A stretch of DNA of 64,000 nt. It comes from Levilinea saccharolytica (GTDB lineage: Bacteria > Chloroflexota > Anaerolineae > Anaerolineales > Anaerolineaceae). The translations under genes and the position numbers were made by a program. The notes beneath the pieces are model-generated. The model had not been told where the DNA came from. It saw nothing but the letters and a program-made list of their open reading frames with translations, and did no database searches. This document shows, piece after piece, positions 8,039 through 17,123 of the stretch. The stretch is from positions 62,001-126,000 of the forward strand of contig NZ_LGCM01000065.1 in assembly GCF_001306035.1 (NCBI RefSeq). Direction: 5' to 3'. How positions within the stretch are numbered: the first letter of the stretch is position 1; each line of letters begins with the position of its first letter.

Positions 8039-9864
8039 AAGGTTTGCGCAAGCTCCGCCAGCCCCAGCTTTTCCAGGGTGGCGGGGGTGGGAATGCCGTT
8101 CGAAGACCAGCCGCGCTGTTCGTAGTACATATCCAGGAGCTTATGCACATCTTCCAGGCGGGTGATTTGTCCGGCGGTGACGCCGGTTTTGGGGGCTTCT
8201 TCATAGAAGCGCGGGGCGGGCAGATCCCATTCGCGCCCAAAGCCCTCGTTCTCGCGAATCCAGAACATACGGTTGAGGTTCCAGATGCGCGCGCCCACCA
8301 TTTCCAACTCTTCCCAGGAGCGCTGCACGCCGGTGACGGCGGCCAGGGCGGGGACATACAGCTCGCGGTCAATGCCCAATTCCACCCACTGCAGACGGCA
8401 GGTGCCAAAGACGTCGAACATAGGGCGGAAGTCCTGCAGCCAGATGATGCGGGCCACTTTTTCCGGAACCACCAGTTCGCGGCCCACCTGAAGATCATAG
8501 GTGATGGCCCAGGAACGGTTGTGGTGTGCGCCAACGTCGCAGGTCATGTAGGCCAGCAGCATGGCGGTGGCGTTGTGGGTGGCGTACGCCGACTGCTCCA
8601 TGCCTTTGACATGGATGGCGAACTTTTCGCTGCCTTTGCCCACCTGTTTGGCGGCGGCTTTGACGCCCTGAGAGAGCAGCGCGCCCAGGCCCTGGCGTTT
8701 GGCGATGGCCTGCAGCAGTTCAAAGACGGCGGGCACGTTGCCAAAGCGCAGCTCCAGGCCGCCGGTATCTTCCAGGGTGAGGATGCCCTTTTCAAAACAT
8801 TCCATCGCCCAGCCGATGGCGCTGCCGGCGGAGATGGTGTCAATGCCCAGCTCGTCGCACAGTAAATTGGCCTGGGCCACATCTTGAATGTCGGCGATGC
8901 CCAGGTTGGAACCCAACATGCCGATGGTTTCGTATTCGGGGCCTTCCACCGTGCTGCCGTAGCGTTTCATGCGGCTGTATTTGCCGCAGGGCGAAGGACA
9001 GCCAAAGCAGCCTTTGTCAGTGATGACGATCTGCTCGCGCATCACCGGCCCGTACAGGGTGGGGCCGCCCTCGAAGGAACCCGCGCTGAAATTGCGCGTG
9101 GGCAGGGCGCCGACCTCGTCGCACCAGCTGGTGACGATGGTGGTGCCGTAATCCTGCCAGGGCTTCAGGCCGTCGGAATCTTTGCAGGCTTTGAACAGGG
9201 CCATGCCCGCCTGGCGGTAGCCCGCCAGATCGGCCACCTGCACCGACTGCGTGCCGTGCAGGACGATGGCTTTGAGGCGCTTGGAGCCCATCACCGCGCC
9301 CACGCCGCCGCGCCCGGCCTCGCGGCCGTAATCGTGGTTGATGCTGGCGTAAGACACCAGGTTCTCGCCGCCGGGGCCGATGACGGCCACCTGGAATTCT
9401 TCGCCCAGCTGCTCTTTGAACATGCGCTCCACGGTGATGCTGCCTTTGCCCCAATATTCCGAGGCGTCGCGCAGTTCCGCTTTGCGGTCGTCAATGAAGA
9501 GGTATACCGGTTTGGGGCTGATGCCCTCCAGGATGATCGAGTCGATCCCGGCGTATTTCATCTCAGCCGTGAACAGGCCGCCCAGGGATGAGCCCGCGTA
9601 CCCGCCGGTGAGGGGTGATTTGGTGGAGAAATCGCATTTCCCCGCGCCGGGGATCATCAGGCCGGAGAGCGGCCCGGTGGAGATGATCAATTTGTTTTCG
9701 GGGCCCAAGGGGTCCGCGTGGGCAGGCACTTCATGGTACAGGAAGTATGCGCCAAAACCGCGCCCGCCGATGTAATCGCGGATGACATCCGCCGGGGTGG
9801 GCAGACGGGTGATTTTGCCCTCGGTGAGGTTGACACGTAAGATACTGCCGCCATATCCGTTCAT
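8035..9864 (-). CDS. aor: tungsten-containing aldehyde:ferredoxin oxidoreductase
   Basis: This cytoplasmic enzyme oxidises aldehydes to acids with reduction of ferredoxin (or runs in reverse), using a bis-pterin tungsten cofactor and one [4Fe-4S] cluster. N-terminal MNGYGGSILRVNL and YIGGRGFGAYFLY are AOR domain 1 signatures. Cluster ligands are C286, C289 and C293 (CFGCPSPCG) plus C489 (DVFGTC). Length 609 aa is typical. It forms an operon: ferredoxin upstream (11-nt gap), AOR, then the coupled MoaD-like gene. The exact aldehyde cannot be told; the closest context is amino-acid fermentation together with the IorAB enzyme at 31.7 kb. Confidence 0.92.
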   Translation of the reverse strand: MNGYGGSILRVNLTEGKITRLPTPADVIRDYIGGRGFGAYFLYHEVPAHADPLGPENKLIISTGPLSGLMIPGAGKCDFSTKSPLTGGYAGSSLGGLFTAEMKYAGIDSIILEGISPKPVYLFIDDRKAELRDASEYWGKGSITVERMFKEQLGEEFQVAVIGPGGENLVSYASINHDYGREAGRGGVGAVMGSKRLKAIVLHGTQSVQVADLAGYRQAGMALFKACKDSDGLKPWQDYGTTIVTSWCDEVGALPTRNFSAGSFEGGPTLYGPVMREQIVITDKGCFGCPSPCGKYSRMKRYGSTVEGPEYETIGMLGSNLGIADIQDVAQANLLCDELGIDTISAGSAIGWAMECFEKGILTLEDTGGLELRFGNVPAVFELLQAIAKRQGLGALLSQGVKAAAKQVGKGSEKFAIHVKGMEQSAYATHNATAMLLAYMTCDVGAHHNRSWAITYDLQVGRELVVPEKVARIIWLQDFRPMFDVFGTCRLQWVELGIDRELYVPALAAVTGVQRSWEELEMVGARIWNLNRMFWIRENEGFGREWDLPAPRFYEEAPKTGVTAGQITRLEDVHKLLDMYYEQRGWSSNGIPTPATLEKLGLAELAQTL

Positions 9865-9875
9865 GGTCTGCTCCT

Positions 9876-10283
9876 TTAGGCTGCCTGGGTGGAGGGTTCA
9901 GCGATCCACAGCACATTCATGCCGCAAACCAACACGCAGTCGCCGCACAGGTCGCATTTCCAGGAATGTTCGGACATTTCTGGTACCACGAACATGACGC
10001 CTTCCGGGCAGACCGTTTCACACGCGCCGCACAGGTCGCACAGGGCGGCATCGACGAAATAGGCTCCGCGCTCATTGCGCTGGATGGCGCCGGTGGGGCA
10101 CACCTGGGCACATTCGCCGCACTGGGTGCAGACTTTCAGCTCATAATTGCCGGGTTCGGGGAAATGGGGCACCACCCGCAGGGCGGCTTTTTTGGGATTG
10201 TTTTCCTCAAAGAGGTTGAGCGAACAGGCCACCAAACAGGCGCTGCAGCCGCAGCATTTGGAAGAATCGGCGTACAATCGCAT
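9876..10283 (-). CDS. four-cluster polyferredoxin, electron partner of AOR
   Basis: The 135-aa protein carries four cysteine groups: KCCGCSACLVAC near the N-terminus, CTQCGECAQVCP, CDLCGACETVCP and CDLCGDCVLVCGMN. This predicts four [4Fe-4S] clusters. The layout matches the HycB-like ferredoxin commonly encoded before AOR genes. The start at 10283 (MRLYADSSK) is chosen because AAGGAGA lies 7 nt upstream; the longer frame from 10316 has no such site. It probably accepts electrons from AOR. Confidence 0.9.
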   Translation of the reverse strand: MRLYADSSKCCGCSACLVACSLNLFEENNPKKAALRVVPHFPEPGNYELKVCTQCGECAQVCPTGAIQRNERGAYFVDAALCDLCGACETVCPEGVMFVVPEMSEHSWKCDLCGDCVLVCGMNVLWIAEPSTQAA

Positions 10284-10322
10284 AGGCGGGTCTCCTTGAA
10301 AAGGGGGCGGACGCAAAAAAGT

Positions 10323-10335
10323 TTACCAACGGTAA
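10323..10335. promoter_or_regulatory. short inverted repeat upstream of the ferredoxin-AOR operon
   Basis: TTACC-AAC-GGTAA forms a 13-bp inverted repeat 40 nt upstream of the ferredoxin start, in the only gap between this operon and the preceding gene. It may be an operator; no regulator gene is nearby, so this is a weak call. Confidence 0.3.
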
Positions 10336-10362
10336 CACTGTACCCAAGAGCAGGCACAAAGG

Positions 10363-11337
10363 CTATTCACATTCATCCTGATTTGGGGCGGCCGAATATC
10401 CCATATCGGCGGGTAGGCCGGGACGAGGGCCGAGGATGCCGATTAGATTGCCAAAGGGGTCGCTCACCTGGGCCATGCTGAGGTTGTCGGTGCGCTCCAG
10501 CGGGCCGCGGTACAGCGCCGCCCCGCAGGCCAGGGCGCGCCCCAGGGCGGCGTCAAACTGGCTGACCTGCCAGTAGAGGGTCTGCCCGGCTTTGCCTGAG
10601 GGCATTTTTTCATCGGCCAAATGGAAGGTGATCCGAATTCCCCCGGCCTCCACAATGTAATGGTTGCCCTCCGGCAGGTACTGCACCGCGGTGCTGAGCA
10701 GGCGCGCATACCATTCGGCGGCGGCCAGGCGGTCGGGGACGAACAGCATCCATTCGGCCGGGTACAGAAAGCGCGGGGCGGGGGCGGTTTGCAGCCGTTT
10801 CCATTCGCTTTCCAGGATGGCGTAAACCCATTCTGAACCCCAGGCGCCTTTGAACCAGATGTTTTCTTTGAAGAAGGCTTCACGGCGCATCCCAATGCGC
10901 TCCAGCACGCGGGCCGAGGCGGGGTTTTCAGCGTCGCACACGGCGCGCACGCGGTGCAGGCGGCATTCCTCAAACAGGTAGCGCAGCAGCCCGGCCACCG
11001 CTTCGGTGGCGAAGCCGCGGCGGCGCTGGCGGGGCGAAAGGGTGTAGCCGATCTCCGCCTGGCTGGAGTCTTCGGCCATAATGTGAAAGGCGCAGTCGCC
11101 GATCATCTCGCCGCTGTCTTTGCGCACCACCGCCAGCTGATACCACTCCCCGGGGGTTCCGGGCTGGCTGCGCAGCAGCGTTTCGATGAATTTCCGCGCT
11201 TTTTCTTCGGGGTAGGGGGCCTCCCAGCTTTGGTAGCGGGCGGTTTGGGGGTCGGAGCGGTAGGCCACAAAAGCCGACAGGTCTGCCTGGGTAAAGGGGC
11301 GCAGGATGAGGCGCGGTGTTTGCAAGGGGAAGGGCAT
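10363..11337 (-). CDS. fusion of GNAT acetyltransferase and VOC (glyoxalase-like) domain
   Basis: Residues 1-175 form a RimJ/RimL-type GNAT domain (TPRLILRPFTQADLSAF; EIGYTLSPRQRRRGFATEAV; ENPASARVLERIGM). From about 195 to 315 a VOC-type segment follows (WMLFVPDRLAAAEWYARLL; IRITFHLADEK; MAQVSDPFGNLIGIL), whose last motif is the typical D-P-x-G-N end of the fold. The start at 11337 (MPFPLQTPRL) follows a GAAAGGCGG site; the longer frame overlaps the previous gene. VOC proteins are often resistance or dioxygenase-type enzymes, so the fusion may modify and bind one small molecule. Its 15-nt gap to the upstream stop suggests co-transcription. Confidence 0.8.
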   Translation of the reverse strand: MPFPLQTPRLILRPFTQADLSAFVAYRSDPQTARYQSWEAPYPEEKARKFIETLLRSQPGTPGEWYQLAVVRKDSGEMIGDCAFHIMAEDSSQAEIGYTLSPRQRRRGFATEAVAGLLRYLFEECRLHRVRAVCDAENPASARVLERIGMRREAFFKENIWFKGAWGSEWVYAILESEWKRLQTAPAPRFLYPAEWMLFVPDRLAAAEWYARLLSTAVQYLPEGNHYIVEAGGIRITFHLADEKMPSGKAGQTLYWQVSQFDAALGRALACGAALYRGPLERTDNLSMAQVSDPFGNLIGILGPRPGLPADMGYSAAPNQDECE

Positions 11338-11351
11338 CGGGGGGCCGCCTT

Positions 11352-12696
11352 TCAGCGAGGGGGTGGGGTGAGCCGCCAGACGAAATAGTTGTCGTTGGCT
11401 TTTAATTTGAGCAGGTCGCGCTGGTAATCCAGCCATTCTTTGGCAAATTCTTTCAGGCTGGCCGAGAGGGACAGGCCGGAAAAGACCCCACCGGCGATGG
11501 ACAGCGCATCCAGGTTACTGCCCAGGGTGGTCAGCCCGGCCACCAGCACGGATGCCGAGCCGAGGGCCAGGTGGGTGGAAAAGCGCTGGCGGTATGAGGT
11601 GCTGATTTCCTGATAGGTCAGGCTGATCTGGGCCACATCGTGTTCCACGCTGTGCTGGAGGGCCAAGATTTGCTGTTCGCGCTCTTCGCTTCCGGCGGGC
11701 GCAGAGATTTCCAGCAGTTTCTGGTTGATCTGGGCGCGGAAGGCCTGAAAGGCGTGCGGTTCGTGGGTGATGGTATCCAACACGCGCTCGACCGGCAGGT
11801 TCAGCAGGGCCGGCAGGCGCAGGCCGTTCAGGCTGAATCCGGCCGGGATCAGAAAACGCCGATCCTGGGGCAGCTTCTTGTTCACCTGGCGGGCGGCGTC
11901 CAGGGCTTTGCGAAACATGTAGGCGTAATCGGGCGAGAAGAAATCTGTGCTCAGCCCTTGCAGGCCGCCGGCGATGGCAAAGGCCGCCAGGGAAACCCAC
12001 AGAGGCTGGTAGGTGAAATAGCGCTGCAAGCGCGTATCCAGACGGGCGCTGGCGGCGGTGATTTCATCAAAATGGACAGCGGGGCGGGGCGAGGGTGCGG
12101 CCGGGGCGGGCTTGCTCAGACGGCGCGAGACCGCCCGCGCCAAACGGTTTTGGGTGAGGATTTGCTTCAGTGCGAGAGCGGCCAGACCGGCGGGGCTGCC
12201 GTACCCGGCGATGCGCAAGGCGCGCGCGTCCAGCAGGGTCTGGCGCGTGTACACCGAGATAAACGGCCAGGCCCCATCGGGCATTTGGGTGAGCTTGTAG
12301 GGCACCAGGCGGCCTTCGGCGATCAGTTCGCGGGCCTGATGGTAATACTGCAGCACAGCGCGCAGGTTTTGCAGGCAGATGGGGTATCCGGCGCGGTAGG
12401 CGGCGGTCATTTGCGCCCCAGGCTGAAGGCCGGGGTCGTCAAATTCAGGCCCGCTGAGAAAGGCGGCGTAGTCATACAGCGGGTCGTCCAGATACAGCCG
12501 GTCGGCGATCAAGAGGTGAGACGCGGTTTGGGTCAGCTCCTGCGGGGGCAGGCTGGGCTTTAAAGTAGGCGTCCAGGGCGTCGCTGAAGGCCTTCCAATC
12601 GTGCTCGCGCAGATGCAGCAGGCGTTGATCCAGGACCTCCGGGCGGTCCAGGCCGTAACTGCGCAAGACATCAAAAAACGAAGGGGAAGAGGTCAT
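11352..12696 (-). pseudogene. frameshifted membrane protein of unknown function
   Basis: The C-terminal frame encodes about 395 sensible residues with hydrophobic stretches (PLWVSLAAFAIAGGLQGL; LALGSASVLVAGL; ALSIAGGVFSGLSLSASL) and a coiled-coil-like segment between them. Its N-terminus in the same frame is nonsense, while the +1-related frame from an ATG at 12696 gives a good start (MTSSPSFFDVLRSYGLDRPE to LDAYFKAQPAP). Removing one base from the C-run at 12544-12548 (G5 on the plus strand) joins the two frames. So the gene is intact apart from one extra base: a sequencing/assembly error, a slip-strand variant or a young pseudogene. I do not recognise the family. Confidence 0.7.
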
Positions 12697-12716
12697 TGCG
12701 CACCGTGATGGAAGGG

Positions 12717-13073
12717 CTAGCAGGGGGTCAGCGGGCCGGGCGGCAGGGCAGCCATGTGGCGAGCCTGCCGGGCAATGTGCTCAAATTGGCCGATGGTGAA
12801 ATCCCACAGAGGGCCGGCGAAGAGCGCCGCGCTGGTTTCGGGGCGGCCGGTGGTGCGCGGCCCCTGGCTGACCAAGGCCTCCACCGCCAGGGGGTGTTGA
12901 TCGGCGTCGGTGATGGGCGGGAAGGCGGCGCAAATCTGCGTGAAGACGGCCTGGGCTTCCTCGGCGGATACGCAGTCCAGAATGCAGGCTTCGCGCAGCG
13001 CGCGCCGGTCGCTGTGCTGCGAATCGGGCAGGGGGTTTTCCCACAGGATGACGGTCAGGCGGAAGCAGTTCAT
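12717..13073 (-). CDS. hypothetical protein (118 aa)
   Basis: I do not recognise a family. The protein begins with a hydrophobic beta-like segment (MNCFRLTVILWENPLPD), then alternates helices and loops (AEEAQAVFTQICAAFPPITD; PLWDFTIGQFEHIARQARHM). GAAAGAGA precedes the ATG. A TATACT -10 (minus, 13134-13139) lies about 60 nt upstream. It ends 20 nt before the frameshifted membrane protein, so both may be one operon. Confidence 0.55.
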   Translation of the reverse strand: MNCFRLTVILWENPLPDSQHSDRRALREACILDCVSAEEAQAVFTQICAAFPPITDADQHPLAVEALVSQGPRTTGRPETSAALFAGPLWDFTIGQFEHIARQARHMAALPPGPLTPC

Positions 13074-13319
13074 GGCGGGTCTCTTTCGGTCAAGCGGTTC
13101 TGCAAACGGGATGGGGAAATGAGGCTCCCTTTAAGTATAGACCTTTTTTGCCAAAATGCAGCCCGGCAGGCCGAGCATTCTGCGCAGAGGGGAAAGGTCG
13201 GCAGCTCCCCGTCGCCCGGCGGGTTTTCATCGGCCACTTGACCAGTTTTTTAACCCGTGCGGTGGGCGCTGTGATACGATCAATCATAACCAAATCCTGC
13301 TTATCGTTTGAGGCCTAGC

Positions 13320-14993
13320 ATGTCAAACCCCCAACCTTCCCCCACCCCCTCTTCCGCGCCCACCCGCGGGCTGGCCGGGCAGATCGCGCGGCTGCGCGGC
13401 GTATATGAAGAGTACCCGCGACAATTCTGGGTGCTGGTGTTCGGCAGTTTCATTGACCGCCTGGGCGGTGCGCTGCTGTTCCCCTTCTTTTCACTGTACA
13501 TCACCCAAAAATTTGACGTGGGCATGACCCAGGTGGGGGTGATTTTTTTGGTCTTCTCCATCACCGGCCTATTCAGCAGCCTGTTAGGCGGGGCGCTGAC
13601 CGACCGCATCGGGCGCAAGGGCATCATCATTTTTGCATTGGTGATGAGCGCACTCTCCGCCCTGGGGATGGGTCTGGTCAACGATTTCACCACCTTTTTG
13701 GTGGTGGCCGGGGTGGTGGGTCTGCTTTCGGATGTGGGCGGGCCGGCGCATAGCGCGATGGTGGCGGATTTGCTGCCGGAGCATAAACGCGCCCAGGGCT
13801 TTGGCATTTTGCGGGTGGTCTTCAACCTGGCGGTGGTGATCGGCCCGCTGCTGGGTGGGATTCTGGCTTCGCGCTCTTATCTGCTTCTGTTCATCATTGA
13901 TACCATCACGAGCCTGTTGACGGCAGGCTTTGTGTGGGTGGCCATCCGCGAAACGCGCGTGGCCCCCGCGCCGGGAGAGCCGCAGGAAAGCCTGGGGCAG
14001 ACCTTCAAGGGGTACTTCACCGTTCTGCGCGATTCGGCCTTCACCTGGTTCATGCTGGCCTCCATGTTAAGCGTGCTCATGTATATGCAGATGAACACCA
14101 GTTTGGCGGTGTTCCTGCGGGATGTGCACGGCACCAATGAACAGATGTTTGGTTACATCCTGGCGCTGAACGCCGCAATGGTGGTGCTGTTCCAGTTCCC
14201 CATCACCCGCCGCATTACCCCTTTCCGGCCGCTGATGGTGATGGTGGCAGGCACCCTGCTGTACGCGGTGGGCTTCAGCCTGTACGGCTTTGTGGCCAGC
14301 TTCCCCCTCTTTTTGGCGGCGATGGTGGTCATCACCATCGGCGAAATGCTGGTCAGCCCGGTTTCGCAGGCCATTGTCACCAATCTGGCGCCGGAGGACA
14401 TGCGCGGGCGCTACATGGCCACCTACGGATTCAGTTGGGTGCTGCCTTCGGCGGTGGGGCCGCTTTTGGCAGGGCTGATCCTGGATAATTTGGACCCGCA
14501 TTTGCTCTGGTTTGCGGCGGGGTTTTTGGGCCTGGCGTCGGCGGCCATGTACTATGCCTTGCAGCAAAAGGTGGGCGGTTCGCGTTGGGCGCTGGTGGAT
14601 ATGCGGCTGCAAGTTTTTCAGCAGTTGGAAGAAGGCCGCCTGACGGTGGAAGAGGCTGCGGCGCGCCTGGCTGAGGTGCAGGAAGCCAAGTACGCCCGCA
14701 TGCGCGAGCAGGAAACCCCGCCCGCGCCGGAGCAGTTGCGCGTGCGGGTCAGCAGCACCGACAGCGGGCATACCCACACCGAACTGCTGCTGCCTTTGGG
14801 GTTGGTAAATATCTTTCTCAACACCGACTGCCGCCTGTCGCTGGATGTGGAGCAGCACGTGGATGCGCAGCGCCTGCGGCATTTGATCGCCGAGGGGCTT
14901 TCCAACGGGGGCAGCGCCAGCCTGGAGACGGAAGCGAAAGCCCGGGTAGAGATCTTTCGCGAGAGTGTCTCTGGTGAGGACGAAACGGCCTGA
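13320..14993 (+). CDS. MFS transporter fused to a C-terminal SHOCT-like/YvlB-like regulatory domain
   Basis: Residues about 30-410 carry twelve membrane segments with the MFS loop motif GGALTDRIGRKG between TM2 and TM3 and RGRYMATYGF in the second half. The last about 150 residues are soluble: LQVFQQLEEGRLTVEEAAARLAEV is a SHOCT-like helical pair, and LRVRVSSTDSGHTHTELLLPLGLVNIFL resembles the N-terminal region of YvlB/DUF4097-type proteins. Such cytoplasmic tails normally occur on anti-sigma-like or polymer-sensing proteins, so control of transport by this tail is inferred. The ATG at 13320 is used; a TTG four codons upstream is also possible. The substrate, possibly a drug, is unknown. Confidence 0.8.
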   Translation: MSNPQPSPTPSSAPTRGLAGQIARLRGVYEEYPRQFWVLVFGSFIDRLGGALLFPFFSLYITQKFDVGMTQVGVIFLVFSITGLFSSLLGGALTDRIGRKGIIIFALVMSALSALGMGLVNDFTTFLVVAGVVGLLSDVGGPAHSAMVADLLPEHKRAQGFGILRVVFNLAVVIGPLLGGILASRSYLLLFIIDTITSLLTAGFVWVAIRETRVAPAPGEPQESLGQTFKGYFTVLRDSAFTWFMLASMLSVLMYMQMNTSLAVFLRDVHGTNEQMFGYILALNAAMVVLFQFPITRRITPFRPLMVMVAGTLLYAVGFSLYGFVASFPLFLAAMVVITIGEMLVSPVSQAIVTNLAPEDMRGRYMATYGFSWVLPSAVGPLLAGLILDNLDPHLLWFAAGFLGLASAAMYYALQQKVGGSRWALVDMRLQVFQQLEEGRLTVEEAAARLAEVQEAKYARMREQETPPAPEQLRVRVSSTDSGHTHTELLLPLGLVNIFLNTDCRLSLDVEQHVDAQRLRHLIAEGLSNGGSASLETEAKARVEIFRESVSGEDETA

Positions 14994-15015
14994 CCCATCT
15001 GGTTTGCTGAAGGAC

Positions 15016-15021
15016 TATAAT
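15016..15021 (+). promoter_or_regulatory. -10 element upstream of the dipeptide-type permease genes
   Basis: TATAAT stands about 78 nt before the permease start. I find no convincing -35 box at normal distance. Confidence 0.35.
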
Positions 15022-15098
15022 TAAACCATCAGCGTGGCCCTCGGGAGGTCAGTACGCTCTTGGGCATTTGGGCTGTCTGCGGTGATAAGGAGGGGCGC

Positions 15099-16133
15099 GT
15101 GGAGATGCTTGCATTTTTCGCCAGAAAGCTGCTGCGGGTGATCGCGGTCGTGTTCGGTACGACCCTGCTGGCTTTCCTGCTGATGCACCTCATCCCGGGA
15201 AACCCCTGGAGCAATTATTCCTCCAACGTGCGCGCCATGAAGGGCATCTGGTTGGATGCGGCGCAGGAAAAAGAGCTTTACCGCCGCTTTGGCCTGGATT
15301 TGCCGCTTTGGCGGCAGTACACGCGCTACATTGTGGGCGATTTTGATGAGCAGGGGGAATTCTTTTGCGGGGCTATTTGCGGCAATTTGGGCCCATCCAT
15401 TCAGCAGCGCGGGCGAACGGTGCAGGACTTCTTGTTTGCGGCGCCGGATGGCGGGTCTTTCTGGCACAGCGCCTTTGGATATTCCATTCGCCTGGTTTTC
15501 TTTGCCTCGTGCATCGCCGTGGGGTTGGGCATTCCACTGGGATTCCTGACCGCGGCCCGCGCCCAAACCCGCCTGAAAAGAGCCGTCTCCTTTGGGCTGG
15601 CGGCTTTGATCTCTATCCCCAATTTTGTGCTGGGTCTGCTGGCCATGATCGTGTTCGCCTCCTGGCTGAAATTGATTCCGGTGCTGCCCAATTGGAACCA
15701 GCCCGCCCATTGGATCATCCCGGCGGTGGTGCTGGCGGCCATGCCCATCGCGAGCATTGCGCGCGTGACGCAGACCACCCTGGAAAACACGCTGAACGAA
15801 GATTACATCCTCACCGCGCGGGCCAAGGGCATGACGGAGCGGCGCGTCATGCGCGTGCATGTGCTGCGCAATGCGCTGGTTCCCATCACCACTTTCTTAG
15901 GCCCCGTCCTGATGGAGATGTTCGGGGGGCTGTTCATCGTTGAAAACCTGTACGCCTTCCCCGGCTTTGGCCGCGGCTATTGGGACGCCATCCTCAAGCT
16001 GGATTACTCCTTGGCGATGGGGGTCCTGCTGTTGTATGCCGTCGGCATTGGGGTGGTGAATGTGAGTATCGCCACGCTGTGTGAGATTTTGGATCCGCGC
16101 CTGCGCGCCGCGGAAGAGGCGGCGGCGGCATGA
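15099..16133 (+). CDS. ABC transporter permease, DppB/OppB type
   Basis: Six membrane segments, with the N-terminal signature RKLLRVIAVVFGTTLLAFLL followed by the large external loop usual in OppB/DppB. The EAA loop that contacts the ATPase reads TARAKGMTERRVMRVHVLRN. It imports or exports short peptides, nickel or sugars together with the next gene. AAGGAGG at 15087-15093 supports a GTG start at 15099 (5-nt spacing); an ATG at 15105 is possible. The stop overlaps the ATG of the next permease by 4 bp. No substrate-binding protein or ATPase gene is adjacent. Confidence 0.88.
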   Translation: MEMLAFFARKLLRVIAVVFGTTLLAFLLMHLIPGNPWSNYSSNVRAMKGIWLDAAQEKELYRRFGLDLPLWRQYTRYIVGDFDEQGEFFCGAICGNLGPSIQQRGRTVQDFLFAAPDGGSFWHSAFGYSIRLVFFASCIAVGLGIPLGFLTAARAQTRLKRAVSFGLAALISIPNFVLGLLAMIVFASWLKLIPVLPNWNQPAHWIIPAVVLAAMPIASIARVTQTTLENTLNEDYILTARAKGMTERRVMRVHVLRNALVPITTFLGPVLMEMFGGLFIVENLYAFPGFGRGYWDAILKLDYSLAMGVLLLYAVGIGVVNVSIATLCEILDPRLRAAEEAAAA

Positions 16134-17038
16134 GGACTCATTTTCCCTGGAAACGCGCCCTGCACAGCAAGGCGGTCTGGTTCAGCCTGATGGTGACGGC
16201 TGCGTTTGCCTTGACCGCCGTCCTGGGGCCCTGGCTGGCCCCGCAAGACCCTTACCGCTGGGGCGCATCTCAGGCTGATCTGCCGCCCGTGTGGGTGACA
16301 GACGGCCCCAAAGCCCCCCAGGCCGATTTTCCCCTGGGCTCTGACCGCTACGGGCGCGATATTTTGAGCCGCCTGCTGTATGGAACCCGCACCGCCTTCT
16401 TTTTGGCGCTGCTTTCGGTGCCGCTGGCGGGCCTGGTGGGCACGCTGGTGGGGCTGACCGCCGGCTATGCGGGCGGGAAGGTGGATACCGGGCTATCCCT
16501 GCTGATGGACATGATCCAATCTCTGCCGGGGATCATGTTTATGGTGATGCTGGTGCTCATTTTGCGCAGCGTCCTGTCGCCGTCCTGGTTTCACGGGCTG
16601 ATTGCCCTGGTGTTTGGCTTTGCGGCGGTGGCCTGGGTCAGCCTGGCGCGCCTGATCCGCGTTCAGGTGATGGTGTTAAAGGCGCAGTTGTTTGTGGAGG
16701 CGGCGGTATCGGTGGGCGCAACCCCCTGGCAGATCATCACCCGCCACCTGCTGCCGAACGTGTCGCACCTCATCATCGCCTGGGTCATCAACAATGTGCC
16801 CGCGGTGATTTTGATTGAAGCCGTCCTGGGCTATATCGGCATCGGGGTCACCAGCGCGGATTCGGACAACGCCTTTTCGGTGATCAGTTGGGGCGGGATG
16901 TTCTTTTCGGGGCGCTCGGCTCTCAACCGCAGCCCGCTGATGGTGGTCATCCCCTCGGTGAGCATCCTGCTGATTTCGATGAGCTGCATTTTACTGGGCG
17001 ACTTTCTGAAAGGGATTTCGCGGCCTGAGGCGCAGTGA
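16130..17038 (+). CDS. ABC transporter permease, DppC/OppC type
   Basis: The second membrane subunit of the pair. The N-terminal OppC-type segment (LHSKAVWFSLMVTAAFALTAVLGPWLA) precedes FPLGSDRYGRDILSRLLYGTR, a hallmark of this family. The EAA loop is EAAVSVGATPWQIITRHLLPN. It overlaps the DppB-type gene by 4 bp and is translationally coupled to it. The transporter needs ATPases and a binding protein from elsewhere in the genome. Confidence 0.88.
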   Translation: MRTHFPWKRALHSKAVWFSLMVTAAFALTAVLGPWLAPQDPYRWGASQADLPPVWVTDGPKAPQADFPLGSDRYGRDILSRLLYGTRTAFFLALLSVPLAGLVGTLVGLTAGYAGGKVDTGLSLLMDMIQSLPGIMFMVMLVLILRSVLSPSWFHGLIALVFGFAAVAWVSLARLIRVQVMVLKAQLFVEAAVSVGATPWQIITRHLLPNVSHLIIAWVINNVPAVILIEAVLGYIGIGVTSADSDNAFSVISWGGMFFSGRSALNRSPLMVVIPSVSILLISMSCILLGDFLKGISRPEAQ

Positions 17039-17123
17039 GAGGGGATTGTCCTGCGTGAAAAGATGATAAAATCTCCCAGCGCGCCGCGGTGCGCGCCATC
17101 TCGAACGCCCTGGGAGCGAAATT

